A stretch of DNA of 64,000 nucleotides from Voacanga thouarsii (taxonomy: Eukaryota; Streptophyta; Magnoliopsida; Gentianales; Apocynaceae), in assembly GCA_026120185.1 (NCBI GenBank), contig JANUWF010001629.1, forward strand, positions 124,001 to 188,000, read 5' to 3'. Positions 37,557 through 50,110 of the stretch are shown here, in pieces. Each line of letters opens with the position of its first letter. Positions within the stretch are counted from its first letter, which is position 1. The notes below the pieces were generated by a model. The model made no database searches, was not told the DNA's origin, and saw only the letters and a program-made list of their open reading frames with translations. Position numbers and translations under genes: made by a program.

Positions 37557-39621
37557 ATCATTATATACATATATAGATATGTAAGATTTTTGTAACCTTT
37601 GTACCACCTCATAAGCTTATTGTACTACCTAAATTTCCACTACACTACCTAGGGTATTCACTAAGAAATAGATAAATTATATACATATATATGTATATAT
37701 ATATATATATAGTAGGCTTATATATATATTAGGTGTATATATGTGCCTTTATATATAGCTGCTTTTCAGATTAGTGTTACCACCTACAAAGCTTGGAGTA
37801 CTGCCCAAAACCCCACTTAATTATGCAGGAACTTGTATCCACTAAATGGGTAGTTGATATATAATGATTACCTTTGCTATTTGAAGAACAAAACAATTTT
37901 GGTCACCTGAATTTTTGGTTTTTGCCATGAGGAAGAGAAGCTACCGAAACAGCATGGGCAAGGGCTTTCAAATGGCAATCTTTGCTGCATTTTTAAGGGG
38001 GCACTTCCTACTATTAGTACAAGAAAGGTTCAGCGCATTTAGAGATTCAGTTTGATGTAAATTTTGTTGGGGGAAAATTGATGAAACAAAGTTGTGATTT
38101 GAGAAGAAATTCTGTTTGAAGTGCTATTTGTGTGGGCTGCGTTTCAGTTGTTTTGAGGAGTATATTGGTGTGATTTTTAGTTCAATTGGTGTGTTTTTGT
38201 GTGAAGAGAAGGTGGGAAAAATGGGCTGTGAAATATGTATTTTGTGGCATGAAATAGAAGTAGAAAAGCTGGAAATGTGATTAACTAAATGTAAGAAAGA
38301 ATTTGTTGTTTGGATTGTGGCTGTTTCTTTGCTGTATTGCAGGGATGATTTTGATTCATTTCTTGATTCATATGGTGTATTTTTATGTGGGATAAAGGGT
38401 GGAGAAAGCACATAAATGATTATGATCAATTGAAGAAGAAAATGGAAATTTAAAGTTAGCTATATTGTATATGCTGATCAGATTTTTATTTGAGAAGTTT
38501 TTGTGTGACAAATGCAGACTGATATTTGATATGTGTATAGGGCTATGAATTGACATAAATGTTTCTAAGAATGTCTTAATGTGTTAGGAAGGTAAGGGAG
38601 TTGTATTTCTGGAATTTGGAATGCAAATGAGTGCTTTACACTAAAATCACTATTGCTGCCTCTGTAAAATGCTGGTTTGGCACTCTATGTTGTGTGCTCT
38701 GTTTTGGTTTGGTTAGAGGAGCTGGGCTGAAAGAGAGTCTTAATCACACTTATATAATGATTAAAAAAGATTTAGGATGTGTTATATGGTGTAAATTGTG
38801 TAGAAGAAGTGAAAGATATAGCTTGTGCAATGTAGGATCATGATCGGGGAATTCTGTTTTGGTCTTTTGCTGAGCTGTTCCGTTTAGGCAATAAACTATA
38901 CAAAATGGCTGCATATTTTGGGACTTCACGAAATGGATTTTGTTTCCAATTTTTTTAGGAGAATTTTAGGACAAATTTCACGAGATTTGGAGTTCTGAGT
39001 AGAAAGTTATGGTCAAAACGCTAAACACTGCTAAAGCTGGAATTCTGGTTTCGCGCAAGTGACGTTTTGCATTCGTTGTTTTAAGAACCAAGTAAAACCG
39101 TTGAGACCTTACATATACCTCTAGCTGGGAGTTATGGGAAGGTCATGAATAATATTTTTGGTGCGTATTCGCTGCTTGTAGCAGTTTATCTAGTTACACC
39201 AACGGGAGCCGATAATAGCTATAGAACAATAGAATAGGATAGAGCGCTTTAACTTTGTTCTTTTCTTCGTAGCTCGGTGTATCGCTTTGTTATATCTTGA
39301 GTACTGTAGGTGATCAAGACTAGTAAAAGTGTAGTCTTTTGAGTAGTCTATGTGAACATACAAAGGGAGTCCAATTTACTATGAAAACATGGTTTCACTC
39401 ATGGTTTTAATGTTCGGTTCTTTAACACGTTTTGAAACTTGAATGTTGTACTTTTGAAACCGTACTTAGTTTGAAACTAGTGTGTTATGTTAATGACTGT
39501 CATGAACTCCTCACTTATTAAAGGACATTCTTGAAGCTACATTAGCATGAACAAGCAAACTATCTCGTCTTTGTGCCTTTCACATGAACTTGACTATTTT
39601 ACAATTTTTTCTTTCAAGACA

Positions 39622-39890
39622 ATATTGACTATTTTACCCTTGTATTCTCTTCTCACGATGATATTGACTATTTTGCCCCTGTATTCTCTTCTCACGACGA
39701 TATTAACTATTTTGTCCTTGTATTCTCTTCTCACGATGATATTGACTATTTTACCCTTGTATTCTATTTTCAAGATAATATTTACTATTTTACCCCTGTA
39801 TTCTTTTCTCAAGATGATAATAACTATTTTACCCTTGTATTCTCTTCTCAAGATGATAATGACTATTTTACCCTCCCTTTCTCTTCACAA
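39622..39890. repeat. 39-bp minisatellite, about seven copies
   Basis: Diverged tandem copies of a 39-bp unit containing TTGACTATTTTACCC and TGTATTCTCTTCTC. The unit is a multiple of three, so long repetitive frames appear on both strands. These are not genes. Confidence 0.9.
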
Positions 39891-40981
39891 GAACACCATC
39901 CATTTCCAAAACACTTCTTCCACCCTAAGACTTACATTTTAGCTTATATCAACCCATAATTTCAAAATTATGAAAAAGGATTCGAAAGCTACATATCGCC
40001 CAGAAAATGAATCTTTCTTCAACTTGAGTTCAGAAATGAACAGATATGATAGCGAAGGCATTGAGTACTCAACAGGGGCTCTTTCTCTTTGTACTAGCTC
40101 ATTTTAGATATAGATAAATTAAATAAACCCAATCAGTTCTTGAATTCATCTTACTCCAAATCGGGCAACAAGATATAGAAATTTGCCATCCCTAGCTAGC
40201 TATTTCTTTCTCAGCATTTGCTTATTATGATATTTGGTTTGTTCATGGTTTGCTGAGCAGGGATACTAAGTGTGTTCAACCCCTTGTTGCCTTGATGGTG
40301 GTTGGAGTCAGGATTAGGGCTCTTAGGCTTATGATATCATGTAAAAGATTTGAAAATTTCAGGCAAGAAGTGTAATAGCTCTTACCACTTTGGTGGAATA
40401 CAGGTGAGTATAGGAATTGCATAATAGCCTGTACTACTAAAGGTGAAGCCTTTCTTAGACTTTGCCCATAGGTAGTCCTTCTATTGAGAGAATAGACTAC
40501 ATTTTCTGAAATTATGGGGCAAGATTTTGACCTCACTATACAAATGTTTCAATAAACCTAGTTTTGAGTATTTCCAAATAAAATAGTCTGTGAACATGTT
40601 TACATAAAATTCATGAGCACATGTAGAACTCCTTGAGTGTTTCTACTCACACATTTTCATTGTTTCCCTTTCAGGTTTAAGTGTTAGGGGCTCGCACATG
40701 TGAGGATTGCATATCTGGTGTGACATCACTGGGTATTTAAAGTTATGTATATAGACTTTTGGATAACTTGTATATTAACCTAGCTGATATGCTTATTATT
40801 TTTGAGTGTTTTATGTTTGGTCTGAACAACTTTTTATGTAATCTCTTTTGGAGTATAGCAAAGTTTAGTTTCTCTTTTTTTTGCTAACTTAGTTATAAAG
40901 ACCCCTTGTTTGGGAGATAAAACGGGGCGATACCCATGTTTTATAAGATATTTTACTTACAAGAATTCTGGGTGTTATAAT

Positions 40982-40994
40982 TGGTATAAGAGCC
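40982..40994 (+). other. primer binding site of element C
   Basis: TGGTATAAGAGCC, one mismatch to the initiator-Met PBS, two bases after the LTR end. Confidence 0.8.
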
Positions 40995-41352
40995 TATTCC
41001 TCATCTGTACCTAATTCTAGATTCATCTTTGGAGCTCAATTTAGAACACCTTATAGATTATGGATCTGATAACCCTGAGTATTAATCTGTATCTTCAGAT
41101 TTTGGACCCCAAACTTCAGAATCTGAGAGTGACATTGAGTGACAAGGTTTTATCCAAGTAGCGTATTGTAAATAGTTTCTACTGTACATAAGTTCGTGTT
41201 AAGTTGTTTAGCATCTTATACTATATATGTGCGAGCAATGTATACAAGTGTTTTTTGTTTCACTCATTTCATGCTTTTACTTTTATTTTTAGTTCCATAC
41301 GTATTTTTATAAGATATAGAAGTTCAAACTCAAGTCGACATATACTACTAAG

Positions 41353-42363
41353 ATGAACTACCCCAGGGCATCGGGATGAGAGTACTAAAGAGAGTAATAC
41401 AAACAGGAGAGAGAATTTGCAAGATAATACAATGATGCAAACCCTACAACAAATGACAGATGATTTGGCATTGGTGGTAGACACAACAACCCAAAGAAGG
41501 CAAGCCAGTGATGCCAAAGTAGACCAAGCCTTGGAAAGATTTCTGAAGTTTCACACTCCATATTTTTTTAGGAAGCTTGACCAGGAACAAAAAGCTAAAT
41601 CTTGGATGGAACAAATAGCTGATATATTTATAGCCCTGAACTACAATGATTTACAAAGGGTGCAATTTGCCACTTTTAGATTATAGGGAACAATAAGAGA
41701 TTTGTGGGTTCGAAAGAAAGAAGAGCAAGAATGGACCTGAGAGAATTTTCTAGAAGCCTTCAAGCAAGAATATATTCTACACTAGGTTGTTGAGAGAAAA
41801 GAGGATGTATTCCAAGCTTGTAAACAAGAAGGATGTACGGGAGAGGTATATGCGATAGAGTTCACTCAACTGTCTAAATATTGCCCACTTTTAGTTCAAG
41901 CTGAGAAGGATAGAATTTGACGTATTATCAAAGGGTTGTATCCAGAACTGAAATGATCACTAATTGGTATGGCTCCACTGACTTATAGCACAATAGTGGA
42001 AATTACCTCGTGAATTGAAGGTGAGGACTTGGAGCAAATAAGATAAAAAAAAAATAAATAAATAAAAGGGGGTATCAACCAGAACGTAAAAGACCTAAAA
42101 AGCCCAATTGGCAGCCAATGGGTAACATACAAAAAAAAAAAAAAAAAAAAGAGGCATGAAGATAGATAAGCTAATTATGCGATGTTTTAATTGTGGCGAA
42201 GAAAGTCAAAAGATTTCTGATTGCACCCATCTTAGAAGGACATCGGAATGGGTAAATCCTTGGAGAGATAATTCTAGACCCATATCAGGACCTACCAGGG
42301 GAGGACATAGTCAACCATCTCCATCTCAATTTGGAGAATCAAAATCGCAGGTGAAAGCTTGAG
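41353..42363 (+). pseudogene. element C gag
   Basis: Gypsy gag remains, first ATG at 41353 with an early TGA. The open piece 41417-41686 carries ALERFLKFHTPYFFRKLDQE and WMEQIADIF, the retrotransposon gag hallmark. Several stops follow. The zinc knuckle near 42182-42223 reads CFNCGEESQKISDC: the His is replaced by Gln, so it should not bind zinc normally. Poly-A tracts at about 42045 and 42131 interrupt the linker. Confidence 0.75.
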
Positions 42364-43137
42364 TAGTAGCTCTGGACAAAGCGGATTTAGATGCCTCAAA
42401 AGTAGAAGGTAAATATTTTATCCTTGGAAATAAAGCTACTATACTAGTAGACCCAGGTTCTACACACTCTTTTGTTGCATAATCATTTGTGCACTATCTA
42501 GGAATACCCAACGAAGAAGTTCCTTACAAGATTGTTGTTAGTAAACCATTGGGGAAATAATTAGATAGTGGTAGGGTATATACAGAGTGTAAGATCAAGG
42601 TTGGTGGAGCAATTTTGAAAAGGGATCTCATTTGTTTGCCTATAGAGGATTATGATGCTATCTTGGGAATAGATTGGTTATCCCAACATCATGGTAGGGT
42701 TGATTGCCAAAAGAAGTGTGTATAATTCTGTAAGCCGAGAAAAGACTTATTAGAATTCTGGGGCTAAATGGTTAAGGCTAGTAATTTCATATTATTCGAA
42801 GTGAAAGCTCGAAAGTTATTTCGAAAAGGCTACACGGGATATTTGACTTATCTTTTGAATAAATCATCAAAGTCAGTGAAACTTGAGGGTATTCTAGTTA
42901 TTCGTAACTATTTGGATGTCTTTCCAGCAGAGTTAAAGGAATTACCACCAGAAAGAGAAGTTGAATTCAAGATTGATTTTGTTCCAACCGCTAAGCCAAT
43001 TTCCTGGACCCCATATCATATGGCACCGGTAGAACTGAAGGAGTTGAAAAAGAAGTTTCAAGAATTACTAGCACAAAGATTTATTCAACCAAGTACATCA
43101 TTCTTGGGAGCGCCAGTACTCTTTGTGAAGAAGAAAA
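42364..43137 (+). pseudogene. element C protease and start of RT
   Basis: Protease motif LVDPGSTHSFVA (about 42450; DPG instead of the usual DSG) and YDAILGIDWLSQH (about 42651). After stops at 42481, 42724 and 42765, the RT N-terminal region reads LDVFPAELKELPPEREVEF and ends FLGAPVLFVKKK, where the copia solo LTR cuts in. Confidence 0.8.
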
Positions 43138-44595
43138 TGTTAGGGATATGCCCTAGAGTCAATTTGTACTTATACTATTGTCGTTATGTTTTATATAATA
43201 ATATGAGATTTTTCTTTCCATAAATAGTGCATTTTATTTTGTGGTTATCAAGTACGTGACTTGATAGTAAAACCCTACAATGAATACAATGACTATTCTA
43301 AAACTATCCCTGATCGATTATTATTATTGGAACCATAATAAATTAAGATTAGTATGTTTGTGACTTGATGGCTATGTTTTACTGGTCATGGATATTTGTG
43401 ATATCGAGTCAAAACATAAATAAATGTTAGAGAATATTGTATGGACATGACCCATTGTGACAGTACTTCATGGAACATGTCATAAGTACTTTCTAGCCAT
43501 AATGATATTAAAAGTCCTTCGACCTAAATTCATCATAGTTTCCTACTTGATAAATTCTATATTTTGACGTTGTCTAAAGTTGTCTTTAATCAGATAATAA
43601 ATTAGACTACTATTAGATATAGAATAAATCAATGAGAGGAATATGAATGATAGTGAAGGAATTTGTCCCTCTCAATTATGAGAGAGATATCCATGGGCCC
43701 CTTGATAAGTTAGACTGTTAAAATGCATGGCCGTGCTCAAATATATCAATCTAAGATATTGATATCATTTGTTTGAACAGTCTACTATGAAATCAAGAAA
43801 TAATTGATTAAGCTTAATCAGGATGACATGCTCCATGCCTTATGCTTAATCTGGATATCGTGTGACAAAAGGACTAAATATAAAATAATGGTTTGGTTCA
43901 AAGAGATCATCGATCTTCATTTAACCTGGATAGTTATAATATTTTGTTAGAAATCGCTTATAACTTTTGTAAATATGATTTGGGCACACTGTCAGTGTTA
44001 AATGAACCTATAGGGTCACACAATAAGCGAGCTTGTTAGGTTATTTTTCTGGTAACCAGATTTGATGAATTTGAAAATATGTCTAAGTTAATCAAACTTA
44101 GAAAATTTACCAGATACAATGAATTTGGAAATATGTCCACATTCGATGTATCTGGATAATGTCCAGATTATAAGAATCCAACTCAGTAAATTCATTGTTT
44201 AAATAACCAAGATAATGACAGAATCTTATCATATCAGTTTTAATTTAATTTGAATTTAAATTAAAATATGATAAGATATTATTAGGGTTGGAATCTAAGA
44301 GGTTCGGGGGTTTTTAAGAAAACCCTAGCCGTCTTTTCAAGAGTCTAATTCTATTGAGAACATTCGTGCCATTCTCTACCAGAAAAAAAAAAACCCTTTT
44401 ATAGAAGACGTTCGCGCAATGCAGCATCTGGTGATTATTCGGGTTGCACGTGCAGCAGCACCATCAGAGTCGAAGGATATCGATTTCACCAACTAGAGGT
44501 AATTCTACAAACCTACGATCTTCTTAATCGTTTACTTGGATTCTCGGAAGGGATTCGTGGATGTTTTCTACGTTTAAAAGTCCACGAACCCAACA
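43138..44595 (+). mobile_element. copia solo LTR inserted in the RT of element C, TSD GAAAA
   Basis: 1458 bp from TGTTAGGGATATGCCC to ...GAACCCAACA, homologous to the 5' LTR of Copia-1. The target site GAAAA is present on both sides (43133-43137 and 44596-44600), and RT coding sequence resumes after it in register. Compared with the Copia-1 LTR it has lost roughly 70 bp near its 3' third. Confidence 0.93.
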
Positions 44596-44822
44596 GAAAA
44601 ATGGTACCTTGAATATGTGTATTAATTATCGTAGGTTAAATGAAGTGACAGTTAAAAATAAATATCCTTTACCCATGATAGATGAGTTATTTGATCAATT
44701 GCAAAGTGCTGGTTGTTATTCAAAATTGAACTTGAGATAGGTATACTATCAAGTCCAAATATGCTAGGAGGACAAACCTAAGATGACATTTAATACTCGC
44801 TATGGATATTATAAGTTTGTCA
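44596..44822 (+). pseudogene. element C RT, middle part
   Basis: Continues the RT palm: [20 protein letters not shown] and IDELFDQLQ. The usual KIDLRSGYHQ motif reads KLNLR followed by a stop, so the first catalytic Asp is lost. Breaks off after YGYYKFVI where the pararetrovirus fragment begins. Confidence 0.8.
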
Positions 44823-45698
44823 TTAACTCCTTCCCATCCTTCTAAGCTTGCATCTACTTCTACAATCATGTAAGCTTCTGGAGGTGGTAGTTCCAAAGGT
44901 GGTAAGGCTTGAATTACTTCTTTTATTTTCTTCACTAGTTTAAAATCTTGATAATTAAACTTTCTTTGACCATGGGATCTAGTTTTGGCATAAAGAGAGC
45001 TCTCTCCCTGATAGCTAGCTTTTGGTGGAGTAAGTGGCTTCCTTGAATGGTATCAGAGCCTTTCTTACGCTAGACACGTTTCGGGTTTGACTCTCGCTGA
45101 GGCCAATGGGATAAAATCCTAAACCGGCAGGTCATAGTTGTACTGTGAAGCGCGGTGGACAAAGAAGTAGATTCTGAGCTCTCTCCCCGAGGAATCCATG
45201 TTTAATTTATTAACATGAATGAAGATTAGAATTTAGATAATAACCCCATGTTCTTAAAGAATAGATATAATTTTGAATTCACTAAGTATAGATAATGTAC
45301 TCATACTTGGCAAGATTTTACAAAATTTAAAGATAGATGTGAAATTTGCTTAACATTCATAGTAGAAAAATATAGGACTTATTGTACAAAATGCAAAATA
45401 GCTGCATGTAGGTTTTGTACGAGTCAATAATTAGGATATGATATGGCTTCTCAAAAGGAACAAAAGACAGAAGGAGAAGAAACTCAAGATGTAAGTTACG
45501 AGTCTCAAGTAAATTTACATCTTAAAACCATAGGAATAATGCAAAAATACATAGATAATCTAGAAGAAAGCATTTGAGATTGTATATGTAAAGATATAAA
45601 GAAAGACAGTAAGCAAAATGGAATTGTTATTGAAGAACAAAATAGCTTTGAAATAATCCTTCAACCTTGCAAAAATGAGCAAAATTTAACATTAGGAA
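44823..45698. mobile_element. endogenous pararetrovirus (Caulimoviridae-like) fragment, rearranged
   Basis: Two pieces in opposite orientation meet at the 12-bp palindrome AGAGAGCTCTCT (44994-45005). The left piece, on the minus strand, codes a caulimovirid-type RNase H start: KTRSHGQRKFNYQDFKLVKK and then PPLELPPPEAYMIVEVD...EGW. The right piece, on the plus strand, looks like a viral leader with an initiator-Met PBS (TGGTATCAGAGCC, 45047-45059). It is followed by coding remains with a Cys cluster (CEIC ... CTKC ... CRFC, about 45338-45420) and several stops. It is split at 45699 by element D and continues at 52084. It is fragmentary and not functional. The virus genus is not determined; florendovirus or petuvirus type is my guess. 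Confidence 0.6.
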
Positions 45699-47644
45699 TG
45701 TGAGACCCCAGTCAAAACCAACCTTAGAGTAAGGGGGTTGGGATGCATATCATAATTTATTGCATGTTTAAATATGTTTTAAAATGATTTTCTATGCTTT
45801 GGATTTGAGTTTTATTGTCTTGGAGGCTTGTTGGTGAGTATTGAGTGAGAAGGGCAAAATGGTAATTTCTGCTTGAGGAAGATAGGAAGATAGCTTGAGG
45901 ATTGAATAGAAAAAATATATATTTTTTTTGAGGAAAAATAAGAACAAGAGTTGTTGTGGTGTAGTGGTTAGAGCTTTGGAAATTAATTCTTGAGGTCTTG
46001 GGTTCAAATTCCATCATAGGAGCTTTAGCTTGGTTAAATTTTGTTTTTGCTTGGGAAGCAATAATTTCGGCTTTATGTGCTTGAAGTAGGGTAGTGATGT
46101 TGTCCTAAGAGAGTCATGTTAGGAGTATCTTCATTCTATTCCTCTGCCCTACTCGAATTTCCTAAGAGGAATTCATTTTTCCTTGATCTTTGATTTTCCT
46201 TATTTCTCAACTCTTTAGTTTGATCAAGTTGTTCTAGCCATTTTCTTTCCAAAAATTTCAGTAAAGAGCTGTAGCTTTGTAGGATCGAAATGTCTTAGTA
46301 AAAGACTTCTTATGGTCTGAAAATGTGAAAGAGTTGTAGGAGATTCCAAGAGGATAAAATCCTCTAGTGAACTTGCTAAAAATTCACTCTAGCTAGGTTC
46401 ATCTTCCTTCTTGGAATGAGCTGAAATTTTCCAGCTTATTGTGCCTTCAAAGTGTCGAGATTCTTAGCTAACATTTTCTCCCAAATGCTGCCAGAAAAAT
46501 GGTCTTTTGGATCAGCTTACAACCTCAATTTCTTGGCCATTTTCAGACTGCCCAAAGATGGAGCGAAACCAGGAAAAATTCCTGTACAAATCACAACTTT
46601 GAGAGTCTAAAACCAAGCTATTTTCTTCTAAATTTTGTTCAGCACCTTAGCCATGTTTTTCCTCCATGAAGAAGGCTGGAAACCAGCCTTGAAAGTCCCT
46701 GAAATTCACCTTCAAAATCACTGCAAGTTGGCTGGAAAATGGTAGCCGAAAAACTGTCCAGAAATTTCAGCTTAGCGAAAATTCTATGCAGTCCACTGTC
46801 CAGTTTTGTTTCCTAATTCTCTTCCAGCTGAAACACCATCCTTTTTCTATATAAACTTCCCTCAAACCTCCATTAACTGAGCTCCATTATTCCCCTTAAG
46901 CTTCTGCACGAAATTCAGACATGGCTGCCCGAAAATCTCTCCAACAAATCCCTACAATCATGCTTGATTGATTACCAAATTTCCAGCCACCATAGTTTAG
47001 CAACCTTCCATAATATATCCCTCAAATAACCAGACTTTTCCCCCACCATTATGAACCTTGTTTTTGGCCACCATAAGCTACCTTGAACCAGCTTTCATCC
47101 CACCGAAATTTTGCTCAAAACAGTCGGCCATGGCAGACTTCCAAAGCTCTCCAATAATCAAGATATTCTAGGATATTTACTTTCCAAATTTACTTCCTAA
47201 AAATATTCTTCAAGGATTTTAACAACTAGGCTTTCTTTTTCCCTTCCAAATTAGAGAAACATCTTCCTAAAACCTACAGAAAATTCGGCAGCCCTAGTTC
47301 TCACAGAATTTCGGCAGCTGCAAATCAAATTCTCTCAAATTCCTTCAACCTTCAAGAACACACATAATACACTAAGAACACCCACTTCTTCCTTTCACCT
47401 AATACCCCTCCAAACCACTTCAAACCTTCTCTAAAATCTCCAGATTTGACCTACTCACCGCCGTGAGTCCACCAACACCATTCTTAACATCAAACTCCAC
47501 AAACCAACTCGCTAGTTCGGATCAAAACCAGAAAATTCTGTGAAGGTTCAAGAACACCTTCAAGGTAGGTTTGTTCTAACAACTTCATCTTCTTCAATTT
47601 TGATCTCTAGTGAAAACATATATGAATAAACATGCTAATGCTCT

Positions 47645-47675
<31 letters not shown>

Positions 47676-50012
47676 ATGGCCGAAACTCTCTCTCTTGGCA
47701 AGATGGCTTCTTCTTCCATGGCCATGCTCCCTCCACCTTCCTTGGACGATTTTAGGCATCTAGGAGTTGAGATCCATTCTAAACTCCTTCAAGGTATTCA
47801 TCAACCAAGTAAGTCCCTTCAATCTTTCTTTTAAACTCTAGATTCATGTCTCTAGGATGATGATAGAAGGTGGATTGTAATAGGATTTGAGTATGTATTG
47901 TTGAGATTGAAGCATGAATATATGTATGATTGTGAAAGAGATGGGATTTATGCATGGAAAGATTATCCTGGTTGATTGTATGATGATTTGAGGTTTGATG
48001 CATGTTACCATGTCATAGGTAGTATTTGTGGTGAAGTATGCTAGAGATTATGTCACCTTTGGTGAATAGGATTTATATTCATGTTGGATTATTGAAGCCA
48101 TGATCATATTTATGCTAGTAGAGGTTAGATTATGTCTTGATAAATTTAGATCTATGCTTGTATTCATGATTTGATGAATTGAAGGATTGTATATGTTCAT
48201 GATTGTGAATAGCCATGGAAATATGATCATGACCTAGTTGTCCTGAAGCTAAATTTTATTTCTTCCAATAAAATATTTAATATTATGATTTTTGGCAAGT
48301 AATTTCGAAAAAACCCTAGGAAGGGTAGACTTGGAATATTATATATATATTAAGGATATTTTAGTCAAATAAATAATAGCTCTTACTAAAAATAAAATAT
48401 ATAGATATTATATAAGGTAATGAAACATCTAAAGCCTTTTATGGAAATAATCATAATTAGTAAAATACTTATTATTGTATATTTAATTATTATCTTTTAA
48501 TTAAAGCCTATTAAAACTTATTTATTATTTTTTTCAAGCAAGACTCATTAAAATTCATTTTTCAACTAATTTTGGTTATCAATTATTTTCTAACAACTAA
48601 ATTATTAATAAATCATTATTTTTCCTAAAAACCACCTAAGACTCTTCACCAAATAAACTCTAAACTTTCTTAGCAATATTTAAACCTTTAACTTATTAGT
48701 ACTTATTTCCCAGAACAGTAATTATTTTAAATACCAAATTACCCTTAGCTTACAAACCTATTTACTTGTTGTTTGGCCTTAAAGCTTGGGACACTAGGAT
48801 CATGATAGTAGTGAGTGGAGTTAATTTAAAATTGGGGAAGTGGATTGTGGCTTGAGATTGATTGTGGTTTGTTTTTGCCATGCGGGGTTAGGTCAGCTGT
48901 TGGAGACCTATTGTTGAGAGCGAGGATCAGGTAAGCTCCTGCATAAAACCTGATTGATGAAAAGTGTTAAATTATGGCAAGCCAAATGTAGAGTGCTTGG
49001 ACACTCATTTTTGTAAAGGAAATTGAGGGTTGTCTCCTGTTTATTTCCGATAAATGTTTCATTTGAAAATTAATAGGTAGATTTACTCAAACTCAAAACT
49101 CTTTCTAAAACTGTTTTTGACAAAGATTTTGGAAACCCTTAATTGCCATGTTCAAGTGGAACTGTGTTTTGTTCATTTTTCCCAAGTGGGATACGTTACG
49201 TTGAGTACTCAATAAGGGTGGACTGTTAGGGCTAGTTTTTGAAGGGTTAGGGTAAGTCTCTCAGTAGGTGGCCATCTCTGAGAGTTGAGTCCTTCCCGGA
49301 TAAGATGGCAATCCAGTAGGTCATGCCGGTCCGAGCTAGCAGTTTGTTTTATTTCAGTCAAATGACTGTGTTTTGCCGGAATGGGCTCCCGGTTGTTGTT
49401 GGGTATAGAGAAGGAGGAGTATCTTAACCGGTAGGCCAATCACCTACCTGTTGTCAGTTTGCACAAAGTGTCGGCATTCTGAGTGGTTGTGGGGCCCAAC
49501 GTGTGGTAACCCACAATCATTTATTTCGAGTGGTTGATTTTATTGATTATGTATGCTTGGAAAAGCCAAAATACCACTCTTGCTTTTGACTAATGTTTAT
49601 TGCTTGCCAGCAATTCTTTTTGTAAAGATTTCAAACTTTGCATCCACGAACTGATTTCACTGAACACCCAAAGCACACACGGACTTATTGAGATTTTTTT
49701 CTCATCACCGTTTTACCATGATTTTAGGTCGATCCAGCTGTGGGGATGAGTAGCTAGATTATGCATGCTTTGGAAGATTTTCTGATGATTTATTTTTGTG
49801 TAATATTTTGGGGAGATGAGAGTGGATAAATTTTTTTTACGGATTTGTTTTTGGTATTTTGGGATTTATTCTTGGATTGATATTTATTTTAGGATGTAAT
49901 AAATTTTAAGTTCAAGTATCATTTATATTCTGCTATTTCATTTGTGTGACCTAGTTATAAAGACCAGGGCGACATCCCCGGCCCTGGCGGGCCTAGGTAA
50001 CGGGGTGTTACA
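45699..50012 (+). repeat. 5' LTR of element D (4.3 kb)
   Basis: Carries a tRNA-like Pol III box pair near its start, a CT microsatellite (about 47645-47675) and the conserved end (GACATCCCCGGCCCTGGCGG ... GGGGTGTTACA). ORFs within it look like chance. Confidence 0.85.
45952..46022 (+). ncRNA. tRNA-like sequence with Pol III A and B boxes inside the LTR
   Basis: GTGGTGTAGTGGTTAGAGC resembles a tRNA A box, and GGGTTCAAATTCC about 30 bases further resembles a B box (GGTTCRANTCC). Total length is near that of a tRNA, but no full cloverleaf is obvious. Likely a tRNA-derived or SINE-like insert, or a tRNA pseudogene. Transcription is not shown. Confidence 0.4.
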
Positions 50013-50014
50013 AG

Positions 50015-50027
50015 TAGTATCAGAGAC
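50015..50027 (+). other. primer binding site of element D
   Basis: TAGTATCAGAGAC two bases after the LTR end; the initiator-Met PBS with a G-to-A change at position 2 and a change near the end. Confidence 0.8.
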
Positions 50028-50110
50028 TAGGTTTAGGCAATTATTGATAATATTTGTGCTAATTCTTTATGTCAAAATCCTTATCTAACCTAACTTCTTG
50101 ATGTTGTAGG

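Larger units (their letters stand above)
36941..40979 (+). repeat. 5' LTR of element C
   Basis: Matches the 3' LTR pieces at 54781-55307, 59311-59369 and 63816-64000. The first two bases are AC instead of TG, and it ends GGGTGTTATA. About 3.77 kb after removing the MITE. Contains AT/GT microsatellites (about 37525-37555 and 37680-37710) and the 39-bp minisatellite. Confidence 0.8.

Noticed and set aside
39622..39890. Repeat array considered as a CRISPR
   Set aside because: Units are contiguous and diverged with no spacers, and the window is a plant nuclear genome.
39547..39942. 131-codon plus-strand and 85-codon minus-strand ORFs as genes
   Set aside because: Both are by-products of the 39-bp tandem repeat, whose unit is a multiple of three; no start context or domain.
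45047..45059. PBS-like TGGTATCAGAGCC taken as the start of an LTR retrotransposon
   Set aside because: No LTR end precedes it and the adjacent minus-strand protein is caulimovirid-like; a pararetrovirus leader fits better, though not proven.
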